Below are positions 26,109 through 35,410 of a stretch of 64,000 bases of DNA, in pieces. Position 1 is the stretch's first letter, and every line of letters starts with the position of its first letter. This stretch comes from Flavobacterium sp. 9AF (lineage in GTDB: Bacteria; Bacteroidota; Bacteroidia; Flavobacteriales; Flavobacteriaceae). Both the position numbers and the translations under genes were made by a program. Location of the stretch: assembly GCF_902506265.1 (NCBI RefSeq), contig NZ_LR733556.1:1107106-1171105 (forward strand), read 5' to 3'. The notes below the pieces were generated by a model. That model had not been told where the DNA came from. It did no database searches and saw nothing but the letters and a program-made list of their open reading frames with translations.

Positions 26109-28349
26109 TTATTTAATTTTAAATCGCAATCCAGCATAGTACATTTGTCCAAAAACTGGGCCATAAATCATACTGCTGTCAAAATAGTTTCCAAAAGGAT
26201 TGGAAGCACTCACTATGGCATTATCTTGTTTGTAATTCCCTATATTCTCTCCTCCTATATACACTTCAAATATACTAGAAAAAGTTCTAGTAATTTGCGC
26301 ATTAATCACTCCAAATGAAGGGGCAAATTCTCTCAATCTGTATTCAGGTAAGTTTGTCTCTGTATTTGGTAATCGTTGTTCTCCTAACCAATTATAAGTA
26401 ACATCATATTTCCATTGTTGTCCTTTTTCTTTAATATGGGTTTCGAAAGACACATTAGTAAAAAAACGATGTTTTGCTTGTAACGCTCTTTGTAACTGAC
26501 CTGTTTTATATTGCGTTTGAACATCATAATATTTATAGGCTGATTTTATATTAAAATGTTTGAAAGGTTCAATACTAAATTCTCCTTGAAAAGAATTAGC
26601 AAAACTCTTTCCTTCTAAATTATAAAACAATACTTGTTGGGGACTAAAATCAACATCTACCACGGCTTGGTTTTTAAAATCAGTACGATAATAATCTAAA
26701 ACCACTTCCGATTCTGCTCCAAATAGTTTAAAAGATTGAATGAAACTCACTCCATAATTCCAAGCAATTTCAGGATTTAAGCCATATAATTTCCCATCAT
26801 TAGATAGAATAGAAAAATCTCGGCTAGAAGCAAACAATTGTTGATTTTCTGCAAAAATATTAGCGGCTCTTTTTCCTCTACCTACTGAAGCTCTGATAAC
26901 CGCTTCTTTCCAAGGATTGTATCGTAAATGCAATCTAGGAGTAATAAATGTACCTAATCTATTATGCTTATCCACTCTTGTTCCAGCTACCAAACTAAAA
27001 TTATCTAAATTATCATAGGTATATTCAAAAAATGCCCCTACTGAGTTATCAATTCTTGAAAAATCTTGACTAAAGTTTAGAGCTACGCTCTCATCATATT
27101 TATCATAAGAAAAATTCACTCCTGTAGTAAATCTATTTCTAGTATTTGATATAATCGAATTGAACAACAAGTTAGAATAATAGCTTTTTTGGTGTATTTT
27201 ATATTGGTTTAAACCAAAATAAGAATCTTGCTGATGAGATTGAAACGAATTTTGAAAACCAATACTTTGATAAGGCATATCCGGAAACACATAGCCTGTT
27301 TTATTTGAAATTTCAATTTTTTCAGTATTAATCTCACTTCCCCAAGCATTTGTAGTAAACTTATCTGTATCAGGATTAAAATCAACTTGACCCGATTGTT
27401 TTTCATCATTCATATAACGCACATTTAAGAAACTTACTATTCCTTTTTCTGCATCATTATATTGCCAACGATTTAGAATATTAATTTGTTTACCAATAGG
27501 ATTATCTAAAAAACCATCATCATTCATATCATTCTTTATTTGTCTGGTATTGCCATGTAAAAATAAAGTTGAACTTAATTTGTCTGAAAACTTTTGATTA
27601 AAATGTGTGTTTATCTCAGATCTACCTCCCATACCATAATAGGCATTTAAAAAGAAAGGAATATCATTAACAGGTTTTAATAATTCATAGTTTATTTGTC
27701 CAGAAATGCTTTCATAACCATTAATAACACTTCCTGCACCTTTAGTTATTTGAATACTTTCCACCCAAGTTCCAGGAACAAAAGACAAACCATAAGCTTG
27801 CGAAGCTCCTCTTACAGAAGGAATATTTTCTTCAGCTATTAAAATATAAGGACTCGTTAATCCAAGCATTTTAATTTGTTTATTACCTGTAACCGCATCA
27901 GAAAAATTAACATCTATAGAAGGATTAGTACTAAAACTTTCAGACAAATTACAACAAGCTGCTTTCAACAACTCTTTTTGACCCATAGTTTGTACATTAG
28001 AAACTTGAAATTTAGAATGTTCCGTACTTTTTTTTGTTTTTAAAACTGTTACCTCATCTAAATTGGTAACTGCTTCCAATTGAATTGTTAAAAATTCAGT
28101 ATTTGTAATTGCTATTTTTTTTGTTTTGTAACCAATGTAGCTCACTACTAAATTTGTAGATTCATCTGATTTTTTGAGTGTAAAATTACCATCGATATCA
28201 GAAGTAGTTCCCGTAGCTGTATTTTGCCAAAACACATTGGCACCTAAAAGAGGTTGGTTATTTTCGTCTACAATTTTTCCTTTAATTTCCTCTTGAGCAG
28301 ATACAATTGAAGTAAAAAATAGTAGCCATAACACTATATTTTTATACAT
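26109..28349 (-). CDS. TonB-dependent receptor with carboxypeptidase-like N-terminal domain
   Basis: A 746-residue outer-membrane receptor. A signal peptide is followed by a carboxypeptidase-regulatory-like beta domain (EIKGKIVDENNQPLLGANVF, GTTSDIDGNFTLKK), a plug (with KAACCNLSESFSTNPSIDV, GLTSPYILIAEENIPSVRGA) and a C-terminal barrel ending GQMYYAGLRFKIK. It is an energised importer using TonB. The AACCNLSESF motif is common in Bacteroidota receptors linked with HMA proteins. The neighbours (HMA protein 20 bases downstream, HYC_CC_PP gene upstream) point to a metal or metal complex such as copper as substrate; this is inference. Confidence 0.88.
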   Translation of the reverse strand: MYKNIVLWLLFFTSIVSAQEEIKGKIVDENNQPLLGANVFWQNTATGTTSDIDGNFTLKKSDESTNLVVSYIGYKTKKIAITNTEFLTIQLEAVTNLDEVTVLKTKKSTEHSKFQVSNVQTMGQKELLKAACCNLSESFSTNPSIDVNFSDAVTGNKQIKMLGLTSPYILIAEENIPSVRGASQAYGLSFVPGTWVESIQITKGAGSVINGYESISGQINYELLKPVNDIPFFLNAYYGMGGRSEINTHFNQKFSDKLSSTLFLHGNTRQIKNDMNDDGFLDNPIGKQINILNRWQYNDAEKGIVSFLNVRYMNDEKQSGQVDFNPDTDKFTTNAWGSEINTEKIEISNKTGYVFPDMPYQSIGFQNSFQSHQQDSYFGLNQYKIHQKSYYSNLLFNSIISNTRNRFTTGVNFSYDKYDESVALNFSQDFSRIDNSVGAFFEYTYDNLDNFSLVAGTRVDKHNRLGTFITPRLHLRYNPWKEAVIRASVGRGKRAANIFAENQQLFASSRDFSILSNDGKLYGLNPEIAWNYGVSFIQSFKLFGAESEVVLDYYRTDFKNQAVVDVDFSPQQVLFYNLEGKSFANSFQGEFSIEPFKHFNIKSAYKYYDVQTQYKTGQLQRALQAKHRFFTNVSFETHIKEKGQQWKYDVTYNWLGEQRLPNTETNLPEYRLREFAPSFGVINAQITRTFSSIFEVYIGGENIGNYKQDNAIVSASNPFGNYFDSSMIYGPVFGQMYYAGLRFKIK

Positions 28350-28405
28350 AAATTATTTTTAATGTTTAATAAATTTTAAAATCTTAAATTAAAAAACATT
28401 AAAAA

Positions 28406-28813
28406 TTACGCGTAAAATACTAATTGACAATATAGTTTATAAAAAGGAGGAGCATTTGAATCACAATAGAAAGAAGGTAAATTAGGTTTTACTATTTCAT
28501 TGTGTACTTCAAAAAAAGAAACTTTGTTTGAAAATAAGATGGGACAATCAAAAACAAATTGAAACGAATTTTCAATCGTATTGTCTGTTTTTTTCTCAAT
28601 TTCAACTATTTTATTAGAACAACATTCGGAATGATTATCACTAGAAGCACAACATGAAGTACTATCTTCTTCAACACAAGCATCTTTAAACTGATAATCT
28701 ATAGAAATAGAAGACAGCTTATCATGACAATAATGCACATTCAGAGCAAATCCTAAATTTGAAAATAGGAATACAAAAGCAAGTAGTATGGAAATGTTTT
28801 TTCTGAATGACAT
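28406..28813 (-). CDS. HYC_CC_PP family protein
   Basis: A 135-residue exported protein with a signal peptide (NISILLAFVFLFSNLGFALN). It shows the HYC (VHYCHDKL), the CC pairs (SCCASS, ECCSNK) and the PP (NAPPFYKLYCQLVFYA) that give the family its name. Members occur in Bacteroidota beside TonB receptors and metal chaperones. The many Cys and His residues suggest metal binding, but no function is proved. It is the first gene of the group with the TonB receptor and HMA protein, 56 bases before the receptor. Confidence 0.8.
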   Translation of the reverse strand: MSFRKNISILLAFVFLFSNLGFALNVHYCHDKLSSISIDYQFKDACVEEDSTSCCASSDNHSECCSNKIVEIEKKTDNTIENSFQFVFDCPILFSNKVSFFEVHNEIVKPNLPSFYCDSNAPPFYKLYCQLVFYA

Positions 28814-28857
28814 AGCACAAAATTAGAAAAATATTTTCTCAAAAAAGTTAATTTTAT

Positions 28858-30213
28858 CTAAATTTCAATAATTTGCCTTCTTTTTGGAATTATACAATGG
28901 AGTTGTAACTGCGTTTCAATTTCATTTTTTAATCCTTCTGATGCTTCATTTTCTCCATGTACTAAAAAAATACTTTGCGGTTTATTTTCTAATTCAGTAA
29001 GCCAATTTATTAAATCTTTTTGATCTCCGTGTGCTGACAAACCTTCAATAGACAAAATGGTTGCTTCTACTTCATATATTTTGCCATACATTTTAATTGT
29101 TTTATCCCCTTCAAGTAATTTCCTTCCTCTAGTTCCTTCCGCTTGATAACCAACTAAAGCTACCGTATTTTCTGGTTTAGTAATATATCTCTCTAAATAA
29201 GACAAGACTCTTCCTCCAGTAATCATACCACTTGCCGCAATGACCACTTTGGGTTGTTTATCATAAATCACTTCAATAGTATCTTTAAATTCTGAAATTA
29301 AAGTAAATGTTTTACACATCTCAGAACATTCCTCATAATTTAACTTATGCCATTTCCTGTTTTCTAAAAACAATTCCAATACATCTATACCCATAGGAGT
29401 ATCTATTATATAAGGGATATCAGGAATTTTGTTTTCTTTTTTCAATTTCCAAATCAAATACATCATCACCTGTACTCTTTCTACAGCAAAACTGGGAATA
29501 ACAAGGTTTCCTCCTTTATTATAGGTGTTATTTATAATTATCTCTAAATCAAACAAAGGATTATTATTAGGATGCACTCTATTTCCATAGGTACTTTCTA
29601 GAAAAATATAATCTGCATTTTTAGGTTTCACAGCTGGAAAGAGTAAAATATCGTCATCTTGACCTATATCACCTGAAAAAACTAATTTTTTACCTTCAAT
29701 ATCTAAAGCAATAGAACAGGCTCCTAAAATATGTGAAGCGTAAAAAAAAGAAAAAGAAACGGAATCAGACAAAGCAACCACAACATCTTTTTCTATTACT
29801 TTAAACAAAGGCAAAACTTGTTGTACATCTTCAATAGTATATAAAGGTATCGCTGGATTGTGCTTAGAATAATGTTCATTATTTGCTTTTTCAGCTTCCT
29901 CCTCTTGGATTTTTGCGCTATCCATTAAAATTAATCTTGCAATCTCTTTGGTAGGTGATGTACAAAATATTTTTCCTTTAAAGCCGTCTTGAACTAATTT
30001 AGGTAACCAGCCACAATGATCTAAATGACCATGAGTAAGAAGCACAAAATCAATTTCTTTAGGATCATACGATAAAGGTAGACGATTTAATTCTCTTAAC
30101 TCTTTTAATCCTTGAAATAAACCACAATCAATTAAGATTGAGATAGAAGATGTCTCAATCAATGTTTTAGAACCTGTAACAGTTCCTGCTCCTCCTAAAA
30201 AATGTACTTTCAT
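28858..30213 (-). CDS. Beta-CASP metallo-beta-lactamase RNA-processing exonuclease
   Basis: A 451-residue protein of the CPSF73/beta-CASP group. The metal site motif HGHLDH lies at residues 61-66 (LLTHGHLDHCGWLPKL), followed by YASHILGACS, LESTYGNR, the beta-CASP cap SFAVERVQVMMYLI, GMITGGRVLSYL and the C-terminal LSAHGDQKDL and FLVHGE motifs. These enzymes cleave RNA (or, in some, DNA) with two zinc ions. Its start codon overlaps the stop of the upstream ATP-cone/nuclease gene by 4 bases, so the two are translationally coupled. Confidence 0.9.
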   Translation of the reverse strand: MKVHFLGGAGTVTGSKTLIETSSISILIDCGLFQGLKELRELNRLPLSYDPKEIDFVLLTHGHLDHCGWLPKLVQDGFKGKIFCTSPTKEIARLILMDSAKIQEEEAEKANNEHYSKHNPAIPLYTIEDVQQVLPLFKVIEKDVVVALSDSVSFSFFYASHILGACSIALDIEGKKLVFSGDIGQDDDILLFPAVKPKNADYIFLESTYGNRVHPNNNPLFDLEIIINNTYNKGGNLVIPSFAVERVQVMMYLIWKLKKENKIPDIPYIIDTPMGIDVLELFLENRKWHKLNYEECSEMCKTFTLISEFKDTIEVIYDKQPKVVIAASGMITGGRVLSYLERYITKPENTVALVGYQAEGTRGRKLLEGDKTIKMYGKIYEVEATILSIEGLSAHGDQKDLINWLTELENKPQSIFLVHGENEASEGLKNEIETQLQLHCIIPKRRQIIEI

Positions 30214-31037
30214 CTATTTAATAATTGATTACATTCTTCTTTTATACGTTTCATTCTATTTTCACTCAACTTTAACTTTTCAAAACTATCTTCAAAATGC
30301 ATTAAATCATACACTGTTAGCATATCTTGAAGCAACAACAACTCTTTCTCTGCTGCTGTCAGCGTTGTTAAACAAGTTATAGGATAAATATTATAATGAT
30401 TAACGATGTTTTTAATTCCATTTTGAAAAGGATGATCCCAACTTAATAACTTTAATCCAGAACATTCAGCAAATTTTATAGCCTCACTAGTAAACTTACT
30501 ATTAGTAACTAACCAACAGTTTGTTATTTGCTCCTCTTTTTTAAAGATAGTATAGCTTTTTTTATTTAAATCGTTAAATCGGGACAGAATATACATGGGT
30601 ACTTTGACATCTGTTTTGGCATCTTGGCTACTGTGAAACTTACATTCTACCATACTGACATGATTGTCTTTTTTTACTAAAACATCTAATTCATGAGATA
30701 CACACTTTCCTTCTAAAAAAAGATTAGTAATTACATCATATCCTTGTACTTCAAAAATTCGTGCAATAAATTTTTCAAAGTAAAAACCTGCTGGTCCCAA
30801 AGCAAAAATGCCATTTTTTAAACTGTAACGTGCAGCATTAGCATGGGAAACAGATTTTAATTTTTGAAAAGCTAAAGCATAAACCTTTTTTGAAGTAATA
30901 CCATTATACAACTGCGGTTGAATTTCATTAAGTATTCTTTTGGCTACTGTTATACTTGCTCCAGAATTAATTAATGAGGCTATTAATTTAGTATTATCAA
31001 ATTCAACAATTATACCCGACTTTTTTTTTATCTTCAT
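30210..31037 (-). CDS. ATP-cone domain fused to a PD-(D/E)XK nuclease-like domain
   Basis: A 275-residue protein with two parts. Residues 1-85 look like an ATP-cone (KIKKKSGIIVEFDNTKLIASL, LKNGIFALGP), a nucleotide-sensing module known from ribonucleotide reductase and NrdR. Residues 86-200 look like a Mrr-type PD-(D/E)XK restriction-endonuclease fold: FEKFIARIFEVQGYDVITN, Asp118 in HELDVLV and Glu131-Cys-Lys133 in MVECKFH. It is therefore a candidate DNA or RNA nuclease under nucleotide control. Its stop overlaps the beta-CASP nuclease start by 4 bases. I recall similar fusions in flavobacteria but know of no tested function. Confidence 0.75.
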   Translation of the reverse strand: MKIKKKSGIIVEFDNTKLIASLINSGASITVAKRILNEIQPQLYNGITSKKVYALAFQKLKSVSHANAARYSLKNGIFALGPAGFYFEKFIARIFEVQGYDVITNLFLEGKCVSHELDVLVKKDNHVSMVECKFHSSQDAKTDVKVPMYILSRFNDLNKKSYTIFKKEEQITNCWLVTNSKFTSEAIKFAECSGLKLLSWDHPFQNGIKNIVNHYNIYPITCLTTLTAAEKELLLLQDMLTVYDLMHFEDSFEKLKLSENRMKRIKEECNQLLNR

Positions 31038-31064
31038 TAGTCTAAAAAATAAGCACTAAGGTAA

Positions 31065-31496
31065 TCATTTTTTTATCATTTTCTGATAATAAAAAGCAGG
31101 TATAAACAGCAATAAAAACAAAGGTTGGATTAAAAAACGTCTGGTATAAAATAAGATTAAATAATTTGGTTTCTCATCTTGTAGAAGAATAAAAAACAAA
31201 CTAATTAATATTGTAAAGAGAATGCAATATAATCCTACTGCAAAAGCAATCATCTTTTTCTCTAAAAAAAGAAAATAAATTAATCCTAAAGAAATTACAG
31301 TATTAATAAAATAGCGAAAAGAAATACCTAAGAATAATTTCCAACCATTATATATTGGCAACGATTTATTTTGATATTCCGATTTAAAAAAAGCTAAAAA
31401 TGGGTCATAAAAAAGATGACTCTCAAAGAATCGAATTAGAATTAAGCTAATTATAAAAATTAAAATATAAAAGTATCTCACTTTAATTCTTGCCAT
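31065..31496 (-). CDS. Exosortase F system-associated membrane protein
   Basis: A 143-residue protein that is nearly all transmembrane helices (four segments), beginning MARIKVRYFYILIFIISLIL. It lies directly after the XrtF gene, overlapping it by 14 bases. The size, position and sequence (FYDPFLAFFKSEYQNKSLP, TRRFLIQPLFLLLFIPAFYY) match the small protein always seen beside exosortase F in Flavobacteriia. Its molecular role in protein sorting is not known. Confidence 0.85.
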   Translation of the reverse strand: MARIKVRYFYILIFIISLILIRFFESHLFYDPFLAFFKSEYQNKSLPIYNGWKLFLGISFRYFINTVISLGLIYFLFLEKKMIAFAVGLYCILFTILISLFFILLQDEKPNYLILFYTRRFLIQPLFLLLFIPAFYYQKMIKK

Positions 31497-32028
31497 AGCC
31501 TGAAAATTTCATAACCCATAAAACCCAAAGTATAAAAACCACTCCATAAATAAACAAAGGGAAAACTGTTCCATGAAGTAACGTTTCATTTTCGGGATAA
31601 AAATAAAGAGCATAAGTTAATAAAGCTATACGTACCACATTTAAAAAATGAATGATCAATCCACCAATTACAATGTAAAATAAAGTTTTTTTTAAATTAA
31701 CTGAAAAAGCAAATACAAAGGCAGCAAATAAAATAATTACACTTATTGCATTGCATCCTTCAATCATTCTAGAAACATATTTCTCATTATAAATTATTTT
31801 CAAAGAAGGTTCATTTGGATTTTTCACAATGTCAGCAGGATGCCCCATAAAAGTTAAAAGTGTTTTAGTCTGGTTAGCTACACTAATAGAAATCGCATCT
31901 ACCTCATTTTTAGCTTTATCATATTGGTTCAAATAAACTTCATACAAAAAAGTAAAAACGATATAAAAAAGTAAAAATTTTACTAAAAAAGCGAGAAAGG
32001 GCTTATATTCAACAAAAAGTGATTTCAA
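31483..32028 (-). CDS. xrtF: Exosortase family protein XrtF
   Basis: A polytopic inner-membrane protease/transpeptidase of the exosortase family, counted here as 181 residues from a TTG at 32028 (MKSLFVEYKPFLAF). The three catalytic residues are visible: Cys92 (EGCNAIS), Arg133 (NVVRIAL) and His152 (LLHGTVFP). Exosortases cut C-terminal sorting signals from exported proteins. The frame stays open to 32157, which would overlap the divergent GAF gene and add residues not typical of the family, so the TTG is preferred. No obvious sorted substrate with a C-terminal signal was seen in this window. Confidence 0.85.
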   Translation of the reverse strand: MKSLFVEYKPFLAFLVKFLLFYIVFTFLYEVYLNQYDKAKNEVDAISISVANQTKTLLTFMGHPADIVKNPNEPSLKIIYNEKYVSRMIEGCNAISVIILFAAFVFAFSVNLKKTLFYIVIGGLIIHFLNVVRIALLTYALYFYPENETLLHGTVFPLFIYGVVFILWVLWVMKFSGYGKN

Positions 32029-32101
32029 ACGGCTATTTTTTAACAAAAATATATAATTTTTAACTCCTAAGAATAAATACTTTTGCAAAAACAAATTAAA
32101 A

Positions 32102-32557
32102 ATGACTTTCGAAAATTTAAAACCACAAGTAGTGAATATCGTTTCTACAGAAAACACTACTAGAGATGAGAAATTATTACAAATCTGTCAATTATTACAA
32201 GACTCCATTTCTTATTACAATTGGGTTGGGTTTTATTTTGCTAATCACGAAACTAAAACCTTACATTTAGGTCCGTATGTAGGAGCAGAAACCGATCACA
32301 CTGTAATTCCATTTGGTAAAGGTATTTGCGGTCAAGTAGCTGAGTCCAATGCTAACTTTGTGGTTCCCGATGTATCTGCACAAGACAATTACATCGCTTG
32401 TAGTTTCACAGTAAAATCGGAAATTGTAATACCTTTATTTGTAAAAGGTCAAAATATTGGTCAAATCGATATTGATTCTCATATAATTGATCCTTTTACT
32501 GAAGCGGACGAACGCTTTTTAGAATTTGTAAATGAACAAGTAGCTACTTTGTATTAA
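32102..32557 (+). CDS. GAF-domain free methionine-(R)-sulfoxide reductase-like protein
   Basis: A 151-residue single GAF domain protein. It contains Cys76 in GKGICGQVA and Cys100 in NYIACSFTVKSEIVIP; their spacing of 24 residues equals that of Cys94 and Cys118 of the E. coli fRMsr, the latter being catalytic. The third conserved Cys (Cys84 in E. coli) is missing; His66 is at the matching place. It therefore probably reduces free methionine-R-sulfoxide. A TACTTTTG box (32078-32085) lies 16 bases before the ATG. It is divergent from xrtF. Confidence 0.8.
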   Translation: MTFENLKPQVVNIVSTENTTRDEKLLQICQLLQDSISYYNWVGFYFANHETKTLHLGPYVGAETDHTVIPFGKGICGQVAESNANFVVPDVSAQDNYIACSFTVKSEIVIPLFVKGQNIGQIDIDSHIIDPFTEADERFLEFVNEQVATLY

Positions 32558-32569
32558 TTTTTATTTTTT

Positions 32570-32663
32570 GGAGCCTTTTCCAGCTGTACACTATATCTTT
32601 TTACTTTTTTGATTATAAAGACGTTATAAAAAAAGTAAAAAGGATGCCGTTGCCATCTGGGCT
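32570..32663. repeat. Dispersed imperfect palindrome (GGAGCC ... GGGCT element)
   Basis: A 94-bp element starting GGAGCCTTTTCCAGC and ending GCCATCTGGGCT. Its core is a long hairpin: CTTTTTACTTTTTT (32597-32610) pairs with AAAAAAGTAAAAAG (32629-32642), with an inner TTATAA repeat. I recall near-identical elements scattered between genes in many Flavobacteriaceae. It may serve as terminator of the GAF gene; no coding function. Confidence 0.65.
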
Positions 32664-32710
32664 ATTAAAAAATAAATAACAAAACATAGTAATTAATATA
32701 TTATAATTTC

Positions 32711-32718
32711 TATATTTG
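32711..32718 (+). promoter_or_regulatory. Possible -7 element of rpsO
   Basis: TATATTTG at 32711-32718 fits the flavobacterial -7 box TAnnTTTG. No TTG sits at the expected distance upstream, so only half of the pattern is seen. It is 58 bases before rpsO. Confidence 0.35.
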
Positions 32719-32776
32719 CACCCGAATTGGAATAACATCCATTTCATACATAATAATCATTTAAAATAATATTAGC

Positions 32777-33046
32777 ATGTACTTAACTAAAGAAGTTAAA
32801 GAAGAAATCTTCGCTAAACACGGAGGAAAAGCAGAAAACACTGGATCTGCAGAAGGACAAATCGCTTTGTTCACATTTAGAATCAACCACCTAACAGGAC
32901 ACTTAAAAGCAAATCGTCATGATTACAACACGGAGCGTTCGTTGGTGAAGTTAGTAGGTAAAAGAAGAAGTCTTCTTGACTACTTAAAAAAGAAAGATAT
33001 CAACAGATATCGTGAGATTATCAAAGAATTAAATATCAGAAAATAA
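32777..33046 (+). CDS. rpsO: 30S ribosomal protein S15
   Basis: An 89-residue protein with the complete S15 pattern (MYLTKEVKEEIFAKHG, TGSAEGQIALFTFRINHLTG, LVKLVGKRRSLLDYLKKKD). S15 binds 16S rRNA early in small-subunit assembly. As in many bacteria it is directly upstream of pnp, but here a terminator and a long leader separate the two genes. Confidence 0.98.
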   Translation: MYLTKEVKEEIFAKHGGKAENTGSAEGQIALFTFRINHLTGHLKANRHDYNTERSLVKLVGKRRSLLDYLKKKDINRYREIIKELNIRK

Positions 33047-33052
33047 TCAACT

Positions 33053-33076
33053 AAGGGGCTTTGCGCCCCTTTTTGT
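33053..33076 (+). terminator. Terminator after rpsO
   Basis: AGGGGC at 33054-33059 pairs with GCCCCT at 33065-33070, followed by TTTTTG. It should end most rpsO transcripts before pnp. Confidence 0.85.
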
Positions 33077-33183
33077 TTTATATATTTTAAAGAAAAAGTT
33101 TGGTTTTTCATTGGGTTTCAAACAACTACGCACACACAACAACAACACAACTAGACCCTTTGTTTAATTAAGAATTACATTTT

Positions 33184-35352
33184 ATGATTCCAAAAGTATT
33201 CCAAGAAGTTATCGATTTAGGAGATGGGAGAACCATTTCAATCGAAACTGGAAAATTAGCCAAACAAGCCGACGGATCAGTCGTAGTAAGAATGGGAGAC
33301 GCTATGTTATTAGCAACTGCTGTTTCTGCTAGAACTGCTAATCCTGGAGTTGATTTTTTACCTTTAACGGTAGATTATCGTGAAAAATTTGCTGCAGCAG
33401 GACGTTTCCCTGGCGGATTTTTCAAAAGAGAAGCACGTCCTAGCGACAGTGAAGTATTAACTATGAGATTAGTAGATCGTGTATTACGTCCACTTTTCCC
33501 AGACGATTATCATGCAGAAACGCAAGTAATGATTCAATTAATGAGTCATGATGATGAAGTAATGCCAGATGCATTAGCTGGTTTAGCTGCTTCAGCTGCC
33601 TTAGCTGTTTCTGATATTCCTTTCTACAACTTAATTTCTGAAGTGCGCGTAGCGCGTATCGATGGAAACTTTGTGATCAACCCTAGTAGAGAACAATTAG
33701 AACTTTCAGACATCGACATGATGGTAGGTGCTTCTTTAGATTCTGTAGCTATGGTAGAAGGAGAAATGCATGAAATTTCTGAAGCAGAAATGGTAGCTGC
33801 AATTAAGTTTGCCCATGAAGCTATCAAAATTCAAATTCATGCTCAACAACGTCTAAGAGAAGCTATTGGCACTCTTACTTACAGAGAATATGAAGGCGAA
33901 GTAGAAGATGAAGCTATTTATGAAAAAATTAAAAAAGCTTCTTATGATAAATACTATGCTATTGCACAAGAAGCCTCTGCAAAAAGTGAAAGAGGTGAAA
34001 AATTTGCTTTGGTAAAAGAAGAAGTAAAAGCTTTATTTACTGAAGAAGAATATGCTGAAAATGCAGATTTAGAAGAATTAGTAGGTAAATACAATTATAA
34101 AACGCAAAAAGAAGCAGTTCGTAATGTGATCCTTGAAAAAGGAATTCGTTTAGATGGTAGAAAAACTACAGAAATCAGACCTATTTGGTGCGAAGTAGAT
34201 TATTTACCATCGGTTCATGGATCTTCACTTTTTACACGTGGAGAAACACAAGCATTAGCAACGGTAACTTTAGGAACGTCTAGAGAAGCAAACGTTATAG
34301 ACAACCCAAGTGAACAATCGGAAGAAAAATTCTATTTACATTACAACTTCCCTCCTTTCTCAACTGGTGAAGCAAAACCATTAAGAGGAACTTCTCGTAG
34401 AGAAGTAGGACACGGTAATTTAGCGCAACGTGCACTTAAAAATATGGTACCTGCAGATTGTCCTTACACTATACGTGTAGTTTCAGAAGTATTAGAATCT
34501 AACGGTTCTTCATCTATGGCAACGGTTTGTGCTGGAACAATGGCTTTAATGGATGCTGGAATTCAAATGACAAAACCAGTATCTGGTATTGCCATGGGAT
34601 TAATTACAGATGGAGAAAAATTTGCCGTACTTTCAGATATTTTAGGAGACGAAGATCATTTAGGTGATATGGATTTCAAAGTTACCGGAACAGCAGATGG
34701 TATTACAGCATGTCAAATGGACATCAAAATTGATGGTTTACGTTATGACATTATGGAACAAGCCTTAGCGCAAGCTAGAGAAGGACGTTTACACATTTTA
34801 GGGAAATTAACCGAAACTATTGCTGCGCCTAGAACAAGTGTAAAACCAAAAGCTCCAAAAATTGTAATGAGTTCTTTACCTGCAAGTATGATTGGTGCTT
34901 TTATTGGACCTGGTGGAAAAAACATACAAGAACTTCAAAAAAATACGCAAACTACAATTGTTTTAACAGAACAAGGAGAGCTTGGAATTGTAGAGATATT
35001 AGGTACTAACCAAGCTGGTATTGATTCCGTTCTTGCAAAGATAGAAGCTATGGTTTTCAAACCTCAAATGGGAGAAGCTTATGAAGTAAAAGTAATAAAA
35101 ATGCTAGACTTTGGAGCAGTAGTAGAATACACTAAAGCACCTGGAAATGAAGTTTTATTACACGTTTCTGAATTGGCTTGGGAAAGAACCGAAAAACCAT
35201 CAGATGTGGTTAACATCGGTGATGTATTTATGGTTAAATATTTAGGTGTTGACCCTAAAACCCGTAAAGAAAAGGTTTCGAAAAAAGCCCTTATTCCTAG
35301 ACCTCCAAGAGAAGAAAAAAAAATCGAGAAAAAAGATAACCCACAAGGTTAA
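33184..35352 (+). CDS. pnp: Polyribonucleotide nucleotidyltransferase
   Basis: A 722-residue phosphorolytic 3'-5' exoribonuclease of the RNA degradation machinery. Two RNase PH-like domains are present (first with [20 protein letters not shown], second with [20 protein letters not shown] and [20 protein letters not shown]), followed by a KH domain ([18 protein letters not shown]) and an S1 domain ([18 protein letters not shown]). The length is normal. A terminator follows at 35371. The 137-base leader after the rpsO terminator contains runs of CA repeats (ACACACAACAACAACACA) and no clear SD sequence. Confidence 0.98.
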   Translation: MIPKVFQEVIDLGDGRTISIETGKLAKQADGSVVVRMGDAMLLATAVSARTANPGVDFLPLTVDYREKFAAAGRFPGGFFKREARPSDSEVLTMRLVDRVLRPLFPDDYHAETQVMIQLMSHDDEVMPDALAGLAASAALAVSDIPFYNLISEVRVARIDGNFVINPSREQLELSDIDMMVGASLDSVAMVEGEMHEISEAEMVAAIKFAHEAIKIQIHAQQRLREAIGTLTYREYEGEVEDEAIYEKIKKASYDKYYAIAQEASAKSERGEKFALVKEEVKALFTEEEYAENADLEELVGKYNYKTQKEAVRNVILEKGIRLDGRKTTEIRPIWCEVDYLPSVHGSSLFTRGETQALATVTLGTSREANVIDNPSEQSEEKFYLHYNFPPFSTGEAKPLRGTSRREVGHGNLAQRALKNMVPADCPYTIRVVSEVLESNGSSSMATVCAGTMALMDAGIQMTKPVSGIAMGLITDGEKFAVLSDILGDEDHLGDMDFKVTGTADGITACQMDIKIDGLRYDIMEQALAQAREGRLHILGKLTETIAAPRTSVKPKAPKIVMSSLPASMIGAFIGPGGKNIQELQKNTQTTIVLTEQGELGIVEILGTNQAGIDSVLAKIEAMVFKPQMGEAYEVKVIKMLDFGAVVEYTKAPGNEVLLHVSELAWERTEKPSDVVNIGDVFMVKYLGVDPKTRKEKVSKKALIPRPPREEKKIEKKDNPQG

Positions 35353-35370
35353 TTCAATTATTTAATTCAT

Positions 35371-35408
35371 AAAAAATCCCGTTTTATTCGTTTAAAGCGG
35401 GATTTTTA
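35371..35408 (+). terminator. Terminator after pnp
   Basis: AAAAATCCCG at 35372-35381 and CGGGATTTTT at 35398-35407 frame a loop of 16 bases rich in T and A. A clear intrinsic terminator. Confidence 0.8.
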
Positions 35409-35410
35409 GA

